Source: Undibacterium parvum
Lineage (GTDB): Bacteria; Pseudomonadota; Gammaproteobacteria; Burkholderiales; Burkholderiaceae_D
Assembly (NCBI RefSeq): GCF_003955735.1
Contig: NZ_CP034464.1
Span: 3,038,001 to 3,102,000 of the forward strand
Direction of reading: 5' to 3'
DNA length: 64,000 bases
Made by a program: the position numbers and the translations under genes. Under the pieces are notes generated by a model. That model saw only the letters and a list, made by a program, of their open reading frames with translations. It had not been told where the DNA came from and made no database searches. How positions within the stretch are numbered: the first letter of the stretch is position 1; each line of letters opens with the position of its first letter. Below, piece after piece: positions 18,755 to 28,309 of this stretch.

Positions 18755-19237
18755 TCATAGCGACAGCAAGCTCTGTATGTCGGAAATCAATTCTGCCGGT
18801 GTGGTCTGCGGTGCATAGCGTTTGTAGACGCTGCCATCTTGGCGTATCAGGAACTTAGTAAAATTCCATTTGATCGCTTCGCTGCCCAATAGACCGGGCG
18901 CCTGGTGTTTGAGGTATTGGTAAAGCGGGTGAGCATTTTTGCCATTGACATCAATTTTGGCAAACAGTGGAAAAGTCACTCCGTAATTCTTTTCACAAAA
19001 ACTGGCGATTTCATCCGCAGCCCCCGGTTCCTGGTGACCAAATTGATTGCAAGGGAAGGCCAGCACTTCTACCCCCTGATCGCGAAACTGTTGATAGATC
19101 GCCTCCAGGCCCTTGTATTGCGGTGTGAAGCCGCAATTACTGGCAGTATTGACGATTAAAACCAGTTTGCCGGCATACTGCTGCAGGTCTACCGTCTGCC
19201 CTTGCAAATTATCAGCGCTAAACGCTAAGGCGCTCAT
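18755..19237 (-). CDS. Glutathione peroxidase (thioredoxin-type)
   Basis: Thiol peroxidase of 160 residues with a cysteine at the catalytic position (C35 in TASNCGFTPQ), the FPCNQFGHQEPG motif that supplies the active-site glutamine, and KWNFTKFL with the tryptophan and asparagine. It is similar in size to E. coli BtuE and reduces lipid or hydrogen peroxides, in bacteria normally with thioredoxin. Its ATG overlaps the pilU stop (19234-19237), so it is likely co-transcribed with pilU, although the functions are unrelated as far as known. Confidence 0.93.
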   Translation of the reverse strand: MSALAFSADNLQGQTVDLQQYAGKLVLIVNTASNCGFTPQYKGLEAIYQQFRDQGVEVLAFPCNQFGHQEPGAADEIASFCEKNYGVTFPLFAKIDVNGKNAHPLYQYLKHQAPGLLGSEAIKWNFTKFLIRQDGSVYKRYAPQTTPAELISDIQSLLSL

Positions 19238-20370
19238 AGTATGCCCAGATGGCTGGTGCCCGCTGATAAATCGCGGCCTTTGGCTTCTTTGCCGCGTAAT
19301 TTGATAGACAGTCGTAGTTCATTGACGGAGTCGGCATTACGTAGCGCATCTTCATAGGTAATCATGTCGGCTTCATGCAAATCAAACAACGCCTGATCGA
19401 AGGTCTGCATGCCCAATTCACCGGATTTTTTCATGATTTCTTTGATCTCGTGGACGTCGCCTTTAAAAATCAGATCAGAAATCAAAGGAGAGTTGAGCAA
19501 GATCTCGATCGCAGCGACCCGGCCTTTTTTCGCTTTCAGCGGCAATAGGCGCTGCGACACGATGGCTTTTAGATTCAGGGATAAATCCATCAGCAATTGC
19601 TGACGCCGGTCTTCAGGGAAAAAGTTGATGATACGATCGAGTGCTTGATTGGCGCTATTTGCATGCAGAGTCGCCAGGCACAGATGTCCGGTTTCGGCAA
19701 AGGCAATCGCAAAATCCATGGTCTCGCGTTCACGAATTTCGCCTATCTGTATCACGTCTGGCGCCTGGCGCAAGGTGTTCTTCAGCGCAACGCCCCAGTC
19801 GGCGGTATCGATCCCGACTTCACGCTGGGTGATGATGCAATTATTATGCGGATGCACGTATTCAATTGGATCTTCAATCGTGATGATGTGACCGTAGCTG
19901 TTGGCATTGCGGTAGCCTATCATCGCCGCCAGCGAGGTGGATTTTCCTGAACCAGTGGCGCCGACCATGATCACCAAGCCACGCTTGGTCATGGCGACTT
20001 CCTTTAATTGCTCGGGCAGGCCCAGATCTTCAAATTTAGGGATGGCGGTGGTGATGGTACGCATCACCATCCCGACTTTACCCTGCTGCATAAAGGCGGA
20101 AACACGGAAGCGCCCCATGCCAGCTGGATTGATCGCAAAATTACATTCTTTGGTCGATTCAAATTCTGCCGACTGTTTATCATTCATGATGGCGCGCGCC
20201 AGATCGACCGTGTGCGAAGCCGATAGCGCTTGATTTGAAACTGGCGTGACCTTGCCATCGATTTTGAAAGCGGGTGGAAAATCGGAGGTGATAAATAAGT
20301 CTGAGCCATTCTTGCTGAGCATGAGGCGCAGCAGATCGTTCATGAATTTGGTGGCCTGATCGCGTTCCAT
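19234..20370 (-). CDS. pilU: Type IV pilus retraction ATPase accessory protein PilU
   Basis: Hexameric PilT-like ATPase of 378 residues that assists retraction of type IV pili at the inner membrane. The Walker A motif GATGSGKST is near residue 137; the Asp box and Walker B region (DVIQIGEIRERETMDFAI) and the His box (GHLCLATLHANSANQALDRI) follow. The PilT AIRNLIRE signature near the C-terminus is replaced here, as expected for PilU. It lies downstream of pilT, separated by 94 bases, on the same strand. Confidence 0.95.
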   Translation of the reverse strand: MERDQATKFMNDLLRLMLSKNGSDLFITSDFPPAFKIDGKVTPVSNQALSASHTVDLARAIMNDKQSAEFESTKECNFAINPAGMGRFRVSAFMQQGKVGMVMRTITTAIPKFEDLGLPEQLKEVAMTKRGLVIMVGATGSGKSTSLAAMIGYRNANSYGHIITIEDPIEYVHPHNNCIITQREVGIDTADWGVALKNTLRQAPDVIQIGEIRERETMDFAIAFAETGHLCLATLHANSANQALDRIINFFPEDRRQQLLMDLSLNLKAIVSQRLLPLKAKKGRVAAIEILLNSPLISDLIFKGDVHEIKEIMKKSGELGMQTFDQALFDLHEADMITYEDALRNADSVNELRLSIKLRGKEAKGRDLSAGTSHLGIL

Positions 20371-20464
20371 TTTTCTTCCTTATTGTTGCTAGGTAGCTGC
20401 GGTATTTGTATAAGACGGATGCGTGCCGCGATGGTTTGCGCGGCACGCACCGTAAAAGTTTGGC

Positions 20465-21508
20465 TTAGCCCGGGAAATTCTCTGGGATCTTGGCGGCAGC
20501 GCGCGCGGCACTGGCGGAGATCACATTGCGTCTCACCAAGTCAGTTAAATTTTGATCCAGAGTTTGCATGCCCACATTGCTACCGGTCTGGATGGCAGAA
20601 TACATCTGGGCGATTTTTGCTTCGCGTATCAGATTGCGTATCGCTGGTGTGCCAACCATGATCTCATGCACGGCAACGCGACCCGAGCCATCTTTGGTTT
20701 TGAGCAGTGACTGCGAGATTACCGCTTGCAGAGATTCAGAAAGCATGGAGCGCACCATTTCTTTTTCTTCTGCCGGAAAGACGTCGACTATCCTGTCTAT
20801 GGTTTTGGCGGCCGACGAGGTATGCAGTGTGCCGAACACCATGTGGCCGGTTTCTGCTGCGGTTAGGGCCAGACGTATGGTTTCCAGATCGCGTAACTCA
20901 CCGACCAAAATCACATCCGGATCTTCGCGCAAGGCCGAGCGCAAGGCGTTGTTAAACGAATGCGTGTGTGGCCCGACTTCGCGCTGATTAATCAGGCATT
21001 TTTTTGATTCATGGACGAATTCAATCGGATCTTCCACCGTCAAAATATGCCCGTACTCATGTTCATTGATGTGGTTGACCATGCCAGCGAGGGTGGTTGA
21101 TTTACCCGAACCGGTAGGCCCGGTTACCAAAACCAAGCCACGCGCTTTGAGCGCGAAATCAGCAAAAATTTTTGGTGCATTTAATTGTTCTAGCGTCAGA
21201 ATTTTTGATGGAATGGTCCGCATTACTGCTGCTGCACCACGTTCCTGATTAAATGCATTGACACGGAAACGCGCCAAACCAGGAATTGAAAAAGAAAAAT
21301 CGCATTCCAGATTCTCTTCATAGTGCTTGCGCTGGGAATCGTTCATGATGTCATAAATCAGACCATGTACATCTTTATGTTCCAATGCGGGCAAATTGAT
21401 GCGCCGGACATCGCCATGTACACGTATCATGGGGGGAAGACCTGAAGATAGGTGCAGATCGGAGGCGTTATTTTTGACCGAAAATGCCAGTAATTCTGAA
21501 ATGTCCAT
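20465..21508 (-). CDS. pilT: Type IV pilus retraction ATPase PilT
   Basis: Retraction motor of 347 residues that depolymerises the pilus and drives twitching motility and DNA uptake. Walker A GPTGSGKST, the DPDVILVGELRDLETIRLAL Walker B region, the His box GHMVFGTLHTSSAAKTIDRI and the C-terminal AIRNLIRE motif are all intact. It is transcribed leftward, divergent from yggS with only 47 bases between, an order common in proteobacteria. Followed by pilU. Confidence 0.97.
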   Translation of the reverse strand: MDISELLAFSVKNNASDLHLSSGLPPMIRVHGDVRRINLPALEHKDVHGLIYDIMNDSQRKHYEENLECDFSFSIPGLARFRVNAFNQERGAAAVMRTIPSKILTLEQLNAPKIFADFALKARGLVLVTGPTGSGKSTTLAGMVNHINEHEYGHILTVEDPIEFVHESKKCLINQREVGPHTHSFNNALRSALREDPDVILVGELRDLETIRLALTAAETGHMVFGTLHTSSAAKTIDRIVDVFPAEEKEMVRSMLSESLQAVISQSLLKTKDGSGRVAVHEIMVGTPAIRNLIREAKIAQMYSAIQTGSNVGMQTLDQNLTDLVRRNVISASAARAAAKIPENFPG

Positions 21509-21555
21509 TTATAATTCCGATGAAAATATTTGAGTAGGCGCTGAGTATCCCGATT

Positions 21556-22260
21556 ATGTCCTTAATTTCTGACAACTTGCAAGTTGTGCGTGCTGATTTG
21601 AGCGCTTGCGCCGATAAATTTGGCCGAGATCCAAAAGAAATCAGCTTATTAGCGGTCTCCAAGACCTTTCCAGCCGGCGCGGTATTAGAGGCGGCGAGAA
21701 ACGGACAAGTATGCTTTGGAGAAAATTATTTACAGGAAGCAATCGAGAAAATGCAGGAGCTACAGCGCCTGGCGCCTGAGTTACAACTTGAATGGCATTT
21801 CATAGGCCCGATACAAAGTAATAAGACGCGCCAGATTGCAGAGAATTTTAGTTGGGTGCACGCTGTTGATAGAGAGAAAATCGCGCAACGCTTATCCGAT
21901 CAACGGCCATCCGAATTGCCAGCAATTAATATTTGCCTACAAGTAAATATCAGTGCGGAGCAAAGTAAAAGCGGAGTAGAGCCAGCGCAAGTTTTGCCTT
22001 TAGCGCGTGCTGTAGCAGCGATGCCGGGACTGCGTCTGCGCGGTTTGATGGCGGTACCGGAGGCGAGTGATGATGAGGCGACGCAAAGAGCTGCGTTTGC
22101 CCAGTTACGTAAGCTGCAAGAAAATTTATTAGAGCAGGGAGTGCCGGTCGACACCCTCTCGATGGGGATGAGTGGCGACATGCATGCAGCCATTGCGGAA
22201 GGCAGTACCATGCTGCGTATAGGTAGCGCGATTTTTGGGAAAAGAACATATGCAGAATAA
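21556..22260 (+). CDS. PLP homeostasis protein (YggS family)
   Basis: Cytosolic PLP-binding protein of 234 residues with no known enzymatic activity, involved in vitamin B6 and amino-acid balance (YggS/PROSC/YlmE family). PLP lysine K36 is in LAVSKTFPA. The GENYLQEA and WHFIGPIQSNKTR motifs and the C-terminal LSMGMSGDMHAAIAEGSTMLRIG phosphate-binding region are conserved. Its stop overlaps the proC start by several bases, so both genes are translationally coupled; this pairing is very common. Confidence 0.95.
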   Translation: MSLISDNLQVVRADLSACADKFGRDPKEISLLAVSKTFPAGAVLEAARNGQVCFGENYLQEAIEKMQELQRLAPELQLEWHFIGPIQSNKTRQIAENFSWVHAVDREKIAQRLSDQRPSELPAINICLQVNISAEQSKSGVEPAQVLPLARAVAAMPGLRLRGLMAVPEASDDEATQRAAFAQLRKLQENLLEQGVPVDTLSMGMSGDMHAAIAEGSTMLRIGSAIFGKRTYAE

Positions 22261-23077
22261 ATTAAAAATTGGCTTTATTGGTGGCGGCAATATGGCGAAT
22301 GCCTTGATCGGTGGCTTGCTGGAGGAATTGACGGTTCCAGAATATATCCATGTGGTTGATCTGAATCAAGATTCACTGGCTAAAATGAAGCGGCAATTTG
22401 GGGTGATGACTGCCTTGCAAATGGACGCCTCCTTAGAGGCCATGGATGTGCTGATACTGGCGGTCAAACCCCAAAATTTACGGGAAGTAGTGACGCAGTT
22501 GCAGCCTTACCTGAAGGGGCAATTATTGCTTTCGATTGCGGCTGGCATACGCGCGGTCGACATCTCACGCTGGTTGCAAGGCTATGACAAAATTGTCCGC
22601 AGTATGCCAAATACGCCGGCACTGATAGGTCGCGGAATTACCGGATTGTTTGCCTTGGAAGGTGTGGATGGCGCGCAAAAACAAGCAGCCGAAGACATCA
22701 TGAAAGCGGTAGGCGAAACTCTCTGGCTGGCTGATGAGAGTTTGATTGATGCCGTGACTGCGGTCTCAGGCAGCGGTCCGGCTTACGTGTTTTATTTTAT
22801 GGAAGCGATGCAGCAGGCTGCAGTCGAACTGGGTTTAAGTGCGGCACAAGGCACGCAATTGGCACTTGCCACGTTTGGAGGCGCTGCGCAACTGGCTGCG
22901 CACTCGAGTGAGCCGATCGCGACGCTGCGTGAAAAGGTCACCTCCAAAGGCGGGACCACGTACGCGGCCTTGTCTAGCATGGATCAGAGTCAGATAAAAT
23001 CCGGCATCGTGCTGGCGATCAAAGCGGCTGCGGCACGCGGTAAAGAGCTAGGGGATGAGTTTGGCGCGCAGGCCTAG
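22250..23077 (+). CDS. proC: Pyrroline-5-carboxylate reductase
   Basis: NAD(P)H-dependent enzyme of 275 residues that makes L-proline from pyrroline-5-carboxylate, the last step of proline synthesis. The Rossmann motif GFIGGGNMANALIGG is at the start, and the family signature VTAVSGSGPAYVF and the C-terminal KVTSKGGTTYAAL are intact. I place the start at ATG 22250, inside the end of yggS; five codons further upstream in frame (22235) add nothing. Confidence 0.96.
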   Translation: MQNKLKIGFIGGGNMANALIGGLLEELTVPEYIHVVDLNQDSLAKMKRQFGVMTALQMDASLEAMDVLILAVKPQNLREVVTQLQPYLKGQLLLSIAAGIRAVDISRWLQGYDKIVRSMPNTPALIGRGITGLFALEGVDGAQKQAAEDIMKAVGETLWLADESLIDAVTAVSGSGPAYVFYFMEAMQQAAVELGLSAAQGTQLALATFGGAAQLAAHSSEPIATLREKVTSKGGTTYAALSSMDQSQIKSGIVLAIKAAAARGKELGDEFGAQA

Positions 23078-23143
23078 CACCTAGTTCAGTGCCTAAACTC
23101 AGTGCCCAAACTCAGTGACTAGGCCTGGTGATGGCGGAGATCT

Positions 23144-23464
23144 TTATTGAGATTGTTTAGCGGCGGCGTCGTTTTGCATTTGCTTCAATGCCGGCGCAAC
23201 ATTTTGCCATGTTTGCCAAACCGTCAGCCCGGTTTTTAGCATGACCAACATCCTGGCGGGTTTGATCGCAAAGGTCGCGACAATTAAACCCAAGCCTATC
23301 AGCGGACGGTGTTTGATTTTTTTGACGATCTGCAGACCTAGATCTGCCAGTAATAAGGTTTGCCTGATCTGCGCGACCTGCTGCCCCAATAACATGCGTT
23401 CTGCCTGACTTTTTGCTAGCAGGGTCTGGCGTCTAAGAGTGAGCTTTTCCGATAGAGTTGACAT
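23144..23464 (-). CDS. YqjK-like small protein
   Basis: Protein of 106 residues with a mostly helical, basic first half and a hydrophobic segment around residues 52-72 (PLIGLGLIVATFAIKPARML). It is the third gene of a set whose first two members are clear YqjD- and YqjE-type proteins, which is the order seen in E. coli yqjD-yqjE-yqjK, so I assign it by position and character. Its function is unknown; the set is linked to stationary phase and the cell envelope. Gap to the preceding gene is 3 bases. Confidence 0.75.
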   Translation of the reverse strand: MSTLSEKLTLRRQTLLAKSQAERMLLGQQVAQIRQTLLLADLGLQIVKKIKHRPLIGLGLIVATFAIKPARMLVMLKTGLTVWQTWQNVAPALKQMQNDAAAKQSQ

Positions 23465-23467
23465 GGT

Positions 23468-23845
23468 TTAGTGTGCTTGCCCGGCGTCGCCGCGTAAGTT
23501 CGCGACATCCTTGCTTAACTCGTTTAAAGAGTACGCCAGTAATCTAGGTTTGTTTTTGAGGGCCTTGCTTAATCGCCACGCCAGTATCAGTGCGCTCGCC
23601 GTAAATACCGCGATCAGCGTCAATAAGACCTCGATTCTATGGGTATCCCAAAAGAGCGCGACTACCAATAACACGCCAAGTAAGACGGCAATGCCGCCAC
23701 AAAATAAGGCGACTAGCGACCACAGCAGATAGGAAGAAAAGCGCGACATTTCTTCTTCCACCTCCACCGCGATCAAACCTAGTCGGGTGTGTAGGATGCC
23801 AACTAAAGTGCCCGCCAAGCGTCCGACAGAATCGACGATCGCCAT
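23468..23845 (-). CDS. YqjE-like (phage holin superfamily III) membrane protein
   Basis: Inner-membrane protein of 125 residues with two long hydrophobic spans (about 43-67 and 73-95: LLWSLVALFCGGIAVLLGVL and VLLTLIAVFTASALILAW). Family members are annotated as phage holin family/YqjE but are chromosomal and not lytic. It sits between the DUF883 gene (3 bases away) and the YqjK-like gene (3 bases away), so the three form a tight operon. Confidence 0.85.
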   Translation of the reverse strand: MAIVDSVGRLAGTLVGILHTRLGLIAVEVEEEMSRFSSYLLWSLVALFCGGIAVLLGVLLVVALFWDTHRIEVLLTLIAVFTASALILAWRLSKALKNKPRLLAYSLNELSKDVANLRGDAGQAH

Positions 23846-23848
23846 GAA

Positions 23849-24157
23849 TTATTTCCGGCTGATGAGTAAGCCGACCAGTAAGCCTACACCTGCGGCAATA
23901 CCAGCCGATTGCCAAGGATTTTCCTTTACATACACATCGGTAGCACGTGCCGCATCTTTACTGCGGGTGACCACCATGTCTTCGATACGGGCCACTTCTG
24001 ATTTGGCGTTTCTGAGGGTAGATTCAAACTTTGATTTAGCCGATTTAAAACCATCACCAGCGGCTTGTTCTGAATGCTTGAGCAAGTCTTCCGCATCGCG
24101 TATGACCTGGTTTAAATCATGCAAAAGTTTTTCTTTGTGATTTTCTGCTGAGCTCAT
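23849..24157 (-). CDS. DUF883 (YqjD/ElaB) tail-anchored protein
   Basis: Protein of 102 residues with a long amphipathic helical part (HDLNQVIRDAEDLLKHSE) and a C-terminal membrane anchor with the family motif ENPWQSAGIAAGVGLLVGLL ending in SRK. E. coli relatives YqjD and ElaB are inner-membrane proteins that bind ribosomes in stationary phase; that role is family knowledge, not read here. First gene of the yqjD-yqjE-yqjK type operon. Confidence 0.9.
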   Translation of the reverse strand: MSSAENHKEKLLHDLNQVIRDAEDLLKHSEQAAGDGFKSAKSKFESTLRNAKSEVARIEDMVVTRSKDAARATDVYVKENPWQSAGIAAGVGLLVGLLISRK

Positions 24158-24278
24158 GATGCGTCCTTTCGGTTTGCGGTGGAAGAAATGCTTGCGTTAA
24201 ATTTATAACTTAAGTGTAAGCATAGTTCATTAACAATGTTTGCGACAGCTCAATAAATCTACATTTTGCTAAAAATCA

Positions 24279-24297
24279 AAAAATGAGAGGCATTTTT
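24279..24297. terminator. Possible terminator downstream of ubiA
   Basis: Seven-bp stem AAAAATG/CATTTTT with an AGAGG loop, followed on the minus strand by a run of T. It lies just past the ubiA stop and could end the leftward ubiA transcript. AT-rich and short, hence low confidence. Confidence 0.4.
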
Positions 24298-24302
24298 GCG
24301 TA

Positions 24303-25169
24303 TTATTTCAGAGCGTAATCGAGCGCAATTCCTGTAAAAATGGCTGCACCCAACCAGTTGTTATGCCTAAATGCCGCGAAGCAAGACATCCGATCGCGTT
24401 CTTTGATTAAGCGATAGTGATAGATCGCGCAGGCACACGCGCTCAGCATGCCAATTAGAAACCAGCTGCGCAAACCAAATTGCCAGCCAGCATATAAGAT
24501 CAGCGCAAAACTCATAACGTAACTGAGCATGATAGCAACTACGTCGTAGCGGCCAAAGGTAATCGCTGAAGTGCGGATGCCGATTTTTATATCATCGTCT
24601 TTATCGACCATGGCGTATTCGGTGTCGTAGGCGATAGCCCAAAAAATATTCGCCACTAGCAAGATCCAGGCGATCAAAGGGATGCTGTTTTGTATCGCAG
24701 CAAATGCCATAGGGATGCCAAAGCCAAATGCGATGCCAAGATAGGCCTGAGGTATCGCAAAAAAGCGTTTGAAATACGGGTAACTGGCGGCGATGGCGAC
24801 GGCTGCGATCGAGAGTTGCTTGGTCAAACTATTGAGCGGAAGTATCAAGGCAAACGCAAATAAGGCTAGCAGGCCAGCTAATACCAGCGCTTCCCAGCTC
24901 TTGATCTTGCCGCTGGTAAGTGGCCGCTCGGCGGTGCGTTTGACGTGCTTATCAAAATCGCGATCGGCATAATCGTTGATGGCGCATCCAGCCGAGCGCA
25001 TCAATACTGTGCCCAAAGAAAATATCGCGACGATATGCCATGCTGGCTTGCCGTCGGATGCGAACCAGATGGCCGCTAAAGTCGGCCAAAGCAGCAATAA
25101 AATGCCTATGGGTTTATCGAGGCGGAGTAATTTGAAATACAGCGCGAGTCGCGTAAAGATCAAGGACAT
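24303..25169 (-). CDS. ubiA: 4-hydroxybenzoate polyprenyltransferase
   Basis: Inner-membrane prenyltransferase of 288 residues that joins the polyprenyl chain to 4-hydroxybenzoate in ubiquinone synthesis. Both Mg-diphosphate motifs are visible: [15 protein letters not shown] and [16 protein letters not shown]. Eight or nine membrane spans are visible. The open frame extends 56 codons further upstream, but that part overlaps the oxyR 3' end and reads as non-coding; the ATG at 25169 ([20 protein letters not shown]) matches the family start. It follows oxyR on the same strand, 116 bases after its stop. Confidence 0.95.
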   Translation of the reverse strand: MSLIFTRLALYFKLLRLDKPIGILLLLWPTLAAIWFASDGKPAWHIVAIFSLGTVLMRSAGCAINDYADRDFDKHVKRTAERPLTSGKIKSWEALVLAGLLALFAFALILPLNSLTKQLSIAAVAIAASYPYFKRFFAIPQAYLGIAFGFGIPMAFAAIQNSIPLIAWILLVANIFWAIAYDTEYAMVDKDDDIKIGIRTSAITFGRYDVVAIMLSYVMSFALILYAGWQFGLRSWFLIGMLSACACAIYHYRLIKERDRMSCFAAFRHNNWLGAAIFTGIALDYALK

Positions 25170-25285
25170 GGAGAGGTAAGGGGGCTGGTGCCCGCGAGTA
25201 AAATTGTGGTGAATTATAAACGCTAGCGAGCTGCCGGATGGGACAGCTGCATGATAAAGCGCGGCAGACTGAGCCGCTGCTGTGC

Positions 25286-26230
25286 TTATTGCGCGCAGGC
25301 AGGGATGTCCAGCATGGTGACGCCAGACAAGTCGCAACTTAGTACTGCCTGGCGGATCGCTTCTATCGCTGCTTGACGGGTAAAGCTCTTGCGCCAGGCG
25401 ATCACGATGCGACGGTCTGGTACTGGGGCGCTAAACGGCAAATAACGTAGCATGCCATCCTTGGCATCATGTTTGCTGATCGAGGCCATAGGCAGCACGG
25501 TAATACCTATGCCTGAGGCGACCATATGCCGTATGGTTTCCAGCGAGGAGCCTTCGAAGGTACGGGTGATGCCATCGCCATTCGTAGAAAAACGCGACAT
25601 CTCCGGACAAACTTCCAGCACCTGGTCGCGGAAGCAATGTCCATTGCCCAGTAGCAGCATGGTTTCGGTTTTGAGTTCTTTTGTAGAAATTTCGCTGCGC
25701 TCAGCCCAGGCATGGTCTTTGGGAAGTGCCACGATAAACGGTTCATCGTACAGCGCTTGCACCATCATGCCATGGTCTGGTAAGGGCAGGGCCATGATGG
25801 CGGCATCGAGTTCACCCTGACGCAGTAACTCCATCAATTTGACAGTAAAATTTTCTTGCAAGATCAGCGGCATTTGCGGCACTTGCGTGATCATATTTTT
25901 GACCAGCGCTGGCAGTAGATAAGGTGCAATGGTGTAGATCACGCCCAGCCGGAAAGGACCAGCTAAGGGATCTTTATTTTGCTTGGCAATTTCTTTGATG
26001 GCGGCAGTTTGCTCCAAAACGCGTTCAGCTTGCGCGACGATTTGCGCGCCCAAAGGGGTGCTGGAAACTTCAGTGCCGCCGCGTTCAAAGATGGTGACGC
26101 CGAGTTCATCTTCGAGTTTTTTGATGGCGACCGAGAGTGTAGGTTGCGCGACAAAACAGGCTTCTGCCGCGTGCCCAAAGTGCTTGTGGCGGGCGACTGC
26201 CACGATGTATTTTAATTCTGTGAGTGTCAT
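25286..26230 (-). CDS. oxyR: Peroxide-sensing LysR regulator OxyR
   Basis: LysR-family activator of 314 residues that senses H2O2 through an intramolecular disulfide. The two redox cysteines fall exactly at C199 and C208 ([14 protein letters not shown]), as in E. coli OxyR. The helix-turn-helix is [20 protein letters not shown]. In Burkholderiales oxyR usually sits beside recG and ubiA; here ubiA is adjacent, but recG is 3.7 kb away with four genes or gaps between. Its upstream region carries an inverted repeat at 26329-26365. Confidence 0.95.
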   Translation of the reverse strand: MTLTELKYIVAVARHKHFGHAAEACFVAQPTLSVAIKKLEDELGVTIFERGGTEVSSTPLGAQIVAQAERVLEQTAAIKEIAKQNKDPLAGPFRLGVIYTIAPYLLPALVKNMITQVPQMPLILQENFTVKLMELLRQGELDAAIMALPLPDHGMMVQALYDEPFIVALPKDHAWAERSEISTKELKTETMLLLGNGHCFRDQVLEVCPEMSRFSTNGDGITRTFEGSSLETIRHMVASGIGITVLPMASISKHDAKDGMLRYLPFSAPVPDRRIVIAWRKSFTRQAAIEAIRQAVLSCDLSGVTMLDIPACAQ

Positions 26231-26307
26231 GTTGTACAGTGTGGCACAGTCAATTCAATGCGTCAGCAAACAGTTATTGGTGTTTTCCATAAATTGCATG
26301 AAATCAT

Positions 26308-26380
26308 GGGAGTATATTTTTAATCGCTTATGCTTATTGCGCGATATGTATTAAAAATAAGCATACTGATGGGGAGTATT
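26308..26380. repeat. Intergenic inverted repeat with flanking GGGAGTATA words
   Basis: TATGCTTATT (26329-26338) and AATAAGCATA (26356-26365) are perfect 10-bp inverted repeats around a core with GCGCGATATG. Copies of the word GGGAGTATA or GGGGAGTATT flank it at 26308 and 26371. It lies between the end of the sensor kinase gene and the oxyR start, so it could be part of the oxyR control region or a dispersed element like those at 5971-6053 and 44761-44851. Confidence 0.5.
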
Positions 26381-26408
26381 TATTTTTCATGCTTGCGAAT
26401 AAAGAAAC

Positions 26409-28037
26409 TTATACTGGCTTGGGAGCGGGCTTATTTGGTTCTGGCGGCGATTCCTTAGCACTAGCCTGGAAGTCGAATTCGCTCACCTCAGACTGAAAGA
26501 CTGGTGCTAGGTTTTTTAAATGCAGTATCCAGGTGCTGCCTATGCCAGGTTGGGTACTCAAGCTGATGCTGCCGCCGAAGTATTTGTTGACGATGGTTTG
26601 GACGATATGCATGCCCAGACCGCTGCCGCCTTGTCCGATTTTGGTGCTGAAAAATGGATCAAAGACATGTGCAGCGATTTCCGCGCTCATGCCTTTGCCA
26701 TTGTCGCTAATGCGTAGTTCTACATATTTCTCATCGATCTGTTGCGCGCTAATCTGTATGCTGCCCTGCTCCTGCCCTTCCAAACCATGGATCAAGGCAT
26801 TATTAATCAGGTTGATGCAGATCTGACCTAAGGGGCCAGGGTAGGCATCCATGACTATATTTTCCGGTATCGCGATCTGTAAGCTGTGGGTACTGGTTTT
26901 GAGCGTAGCGCCTAAGCTAAGCACGACTTCAGCAACCACTTCAGCCAGACAAAAACTACGGCGTCGTTCTGAGGTTTGATCGACCGAGAACTCTTTGAAA
27001 TTGCCTATCAATTGCGCTGCCCGGCTCAGATTATTGGTAATCAGCCTGAGCCCCTCAGCGCTGTGATCTAAGTGGCGCGTCAGAGCGCTCTTGCTGATTC
27101 CTTGTTCCAGCGCTTGCTTAAAATCTCTGACATCGTCTTGCAGCGTGGTAGCGCTTAATACGGCTACCCCTATCGGTGTATTGAGTTCGTGTGCGACACC
27201 TGCCACCAAGGAGCCTAGCGACACCAGTTTCTCGTTTTTGACCAACTCGTCTTTTGCGCCTTCCAAATGTGCCGAGGTTTTTTTGAGGTTTTGATTACTT
27301 TCCTGTAAAGCCTGGGTGCGTGCCTTTACCCTTAGTTCTAACTCTTGATTGAGTTGCGCATTGGTTTTTTCGGAGCGCGCCAGCAGGCGACTGGTGTACA
27401 GCGCGGCTAGCAGGCCGAGCAACGTGGCGGTTCCAGCCAAAAACAAAATCGTGGTTTCAATTTTTTTTGAGCTTGCTTCTAATTGCAGCGTCGCACGCTC
27501 CGCATTGTTTTTGGATTGCTCAAAAATTTCCTGTATGCCTTCCCGGTTATCCCGTATATATTTTTTGTAGGGCAGGAGTCTGTCATCGGCATCGCGCGCG
27601 GATAGAATTTCCCCTTTTTCAATTTCCTGATAAATCGTGTTCATCTCGGCTTGATATAGCCTGGTTTCGTCCTTCATGTTGACCAGAAAGTCGTGCGATG
27701 CTTGGGAGATAGGCAGCTTAGATAATTTGTCTATGTCTTCTATCAGTATCTCTACATACAGGTTGTAGCCTTTCATCTCCTGGCTGACATGATCGTTACG
27801 TTGTGGGTCAAATTGGCGTCCGATCGAGATGAAGCTGCTTTTTTCTTTTTGACGGACGCGCGAAATTGAAAAACGCAGGTCTTTGGCTGCCATGCCTATC
27901 GCCACGTCCTCATGGATTACGCGCTGATTGGCGCTGTGTAAGCTGGCAACGCTATACACTCCGAAGCCGGCAATCGTGATCAATAGGCCTAAAAACAGAC
28001 AGTAGCTGGCGATTACTTTAAGGAAAATCTTACTCAT
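26409..28037 (-). CDS. Orphan membrane sensor histidine kinase
   Basis: Sensor kinase of 542 residues. TM1 (about 7-28) and TM2 (about 194-215) bracket a mainly helical periplasmic domain (four-helix-bundle-like). A coiled coil (about 222-270) leads to the dimerisation helix with phospho-acceptor H283 in AGVAHELNTPIG, a form typical of one histidine kinase subclass. The ATP-binding domain (about 375-510) shows RISDNGKGM and FSTKIGQGGSGLGMHIV. The C-terminal tail is proline-rich. No response regulator gene is adjacent. I use ATG 28037; the upstream in-frame extension runs through a 12-base tandem repeat and looks untranslated. Confidence 0.9.
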   Translation of the reverse strand: MSKIFLKVIASYCLFLGLLITIAGFGVYSVASLHSANQRVIHEDVAIGMAAKDLRFSISRVRQKEKSSFISIGRQFDPQRNDHVSQEMKGYNLYVEILIEDIDKLSKLPISQASHDFLVNMKDETRLYQAEMNTIYQEIEKGEILSARDADDRLLPYKKYIRDNREGIQEIFEQSKNNAERATLQLEASSKKIETTILFLAGTATLLGLLAALYTSRLLARSEKTNAQLNQELELRVKARTQALQESNQNLKKTSAHLEGAKDELVKNEKLVSLGSLVAGVAHELNTPIGVAVLSATTLQDDVRDFKQALEQGISKSALTRHLDHSAEGLRLITNNLSRAAQLIGNFKEFSVDQTSERRRSFCLAEVVAEVVLSLGATLKTSTHSLQIAIPENIVMDAYPGPLGQICINLINNALIHGLEGQEQGSIQISAQQIDEKYVELRISDNGKGMSAEIAAHVFDPFFSTKIGQGGSGLGMHIVQTIVNKYFGGSISLSTQPGIGSTWILHLKNLAPVFQSEVSEFDFQASAKESPPEPNKPAPKPV

Positions 28038-28309
28038 AGTGCTATTGCTGTAGGTAAGGCTGTAGGTAACGATATGACGACTAAGACTGTCTGCAGAACA
28101 TGCTTGCTGCATGCTCAGAACCAGGGCCTAGGCTCAGCTTAGACCGGGCACGCGTGCATCCTGTCATCGCTAATCTTAGTCGCAAATGTAGAAATAGGGT
28201 AGGGCTTTAAAAATGACGCAACAGCATGAACACTAGGCAGCGCTAGCGGCGTGCCCATTATGGCCTTGGTGTTGCGTCGGGTAAGGCGATCACGGTATGG
28301 TTTTGGCGA

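Noticed and set aside
25170..25337. Upstream extension of ubiA
   Set aside because: These 56 codons overlap the oxyR 3' end and show no family likeness; the start at 25169 fits UbiA.
28038..28112. N-terminal extension of the sensor kinase
   Set aside because: It runs through a 12-base tandem repeat (28047-28070) and has no domain character; the membrane helix begins right after ATG 28037.
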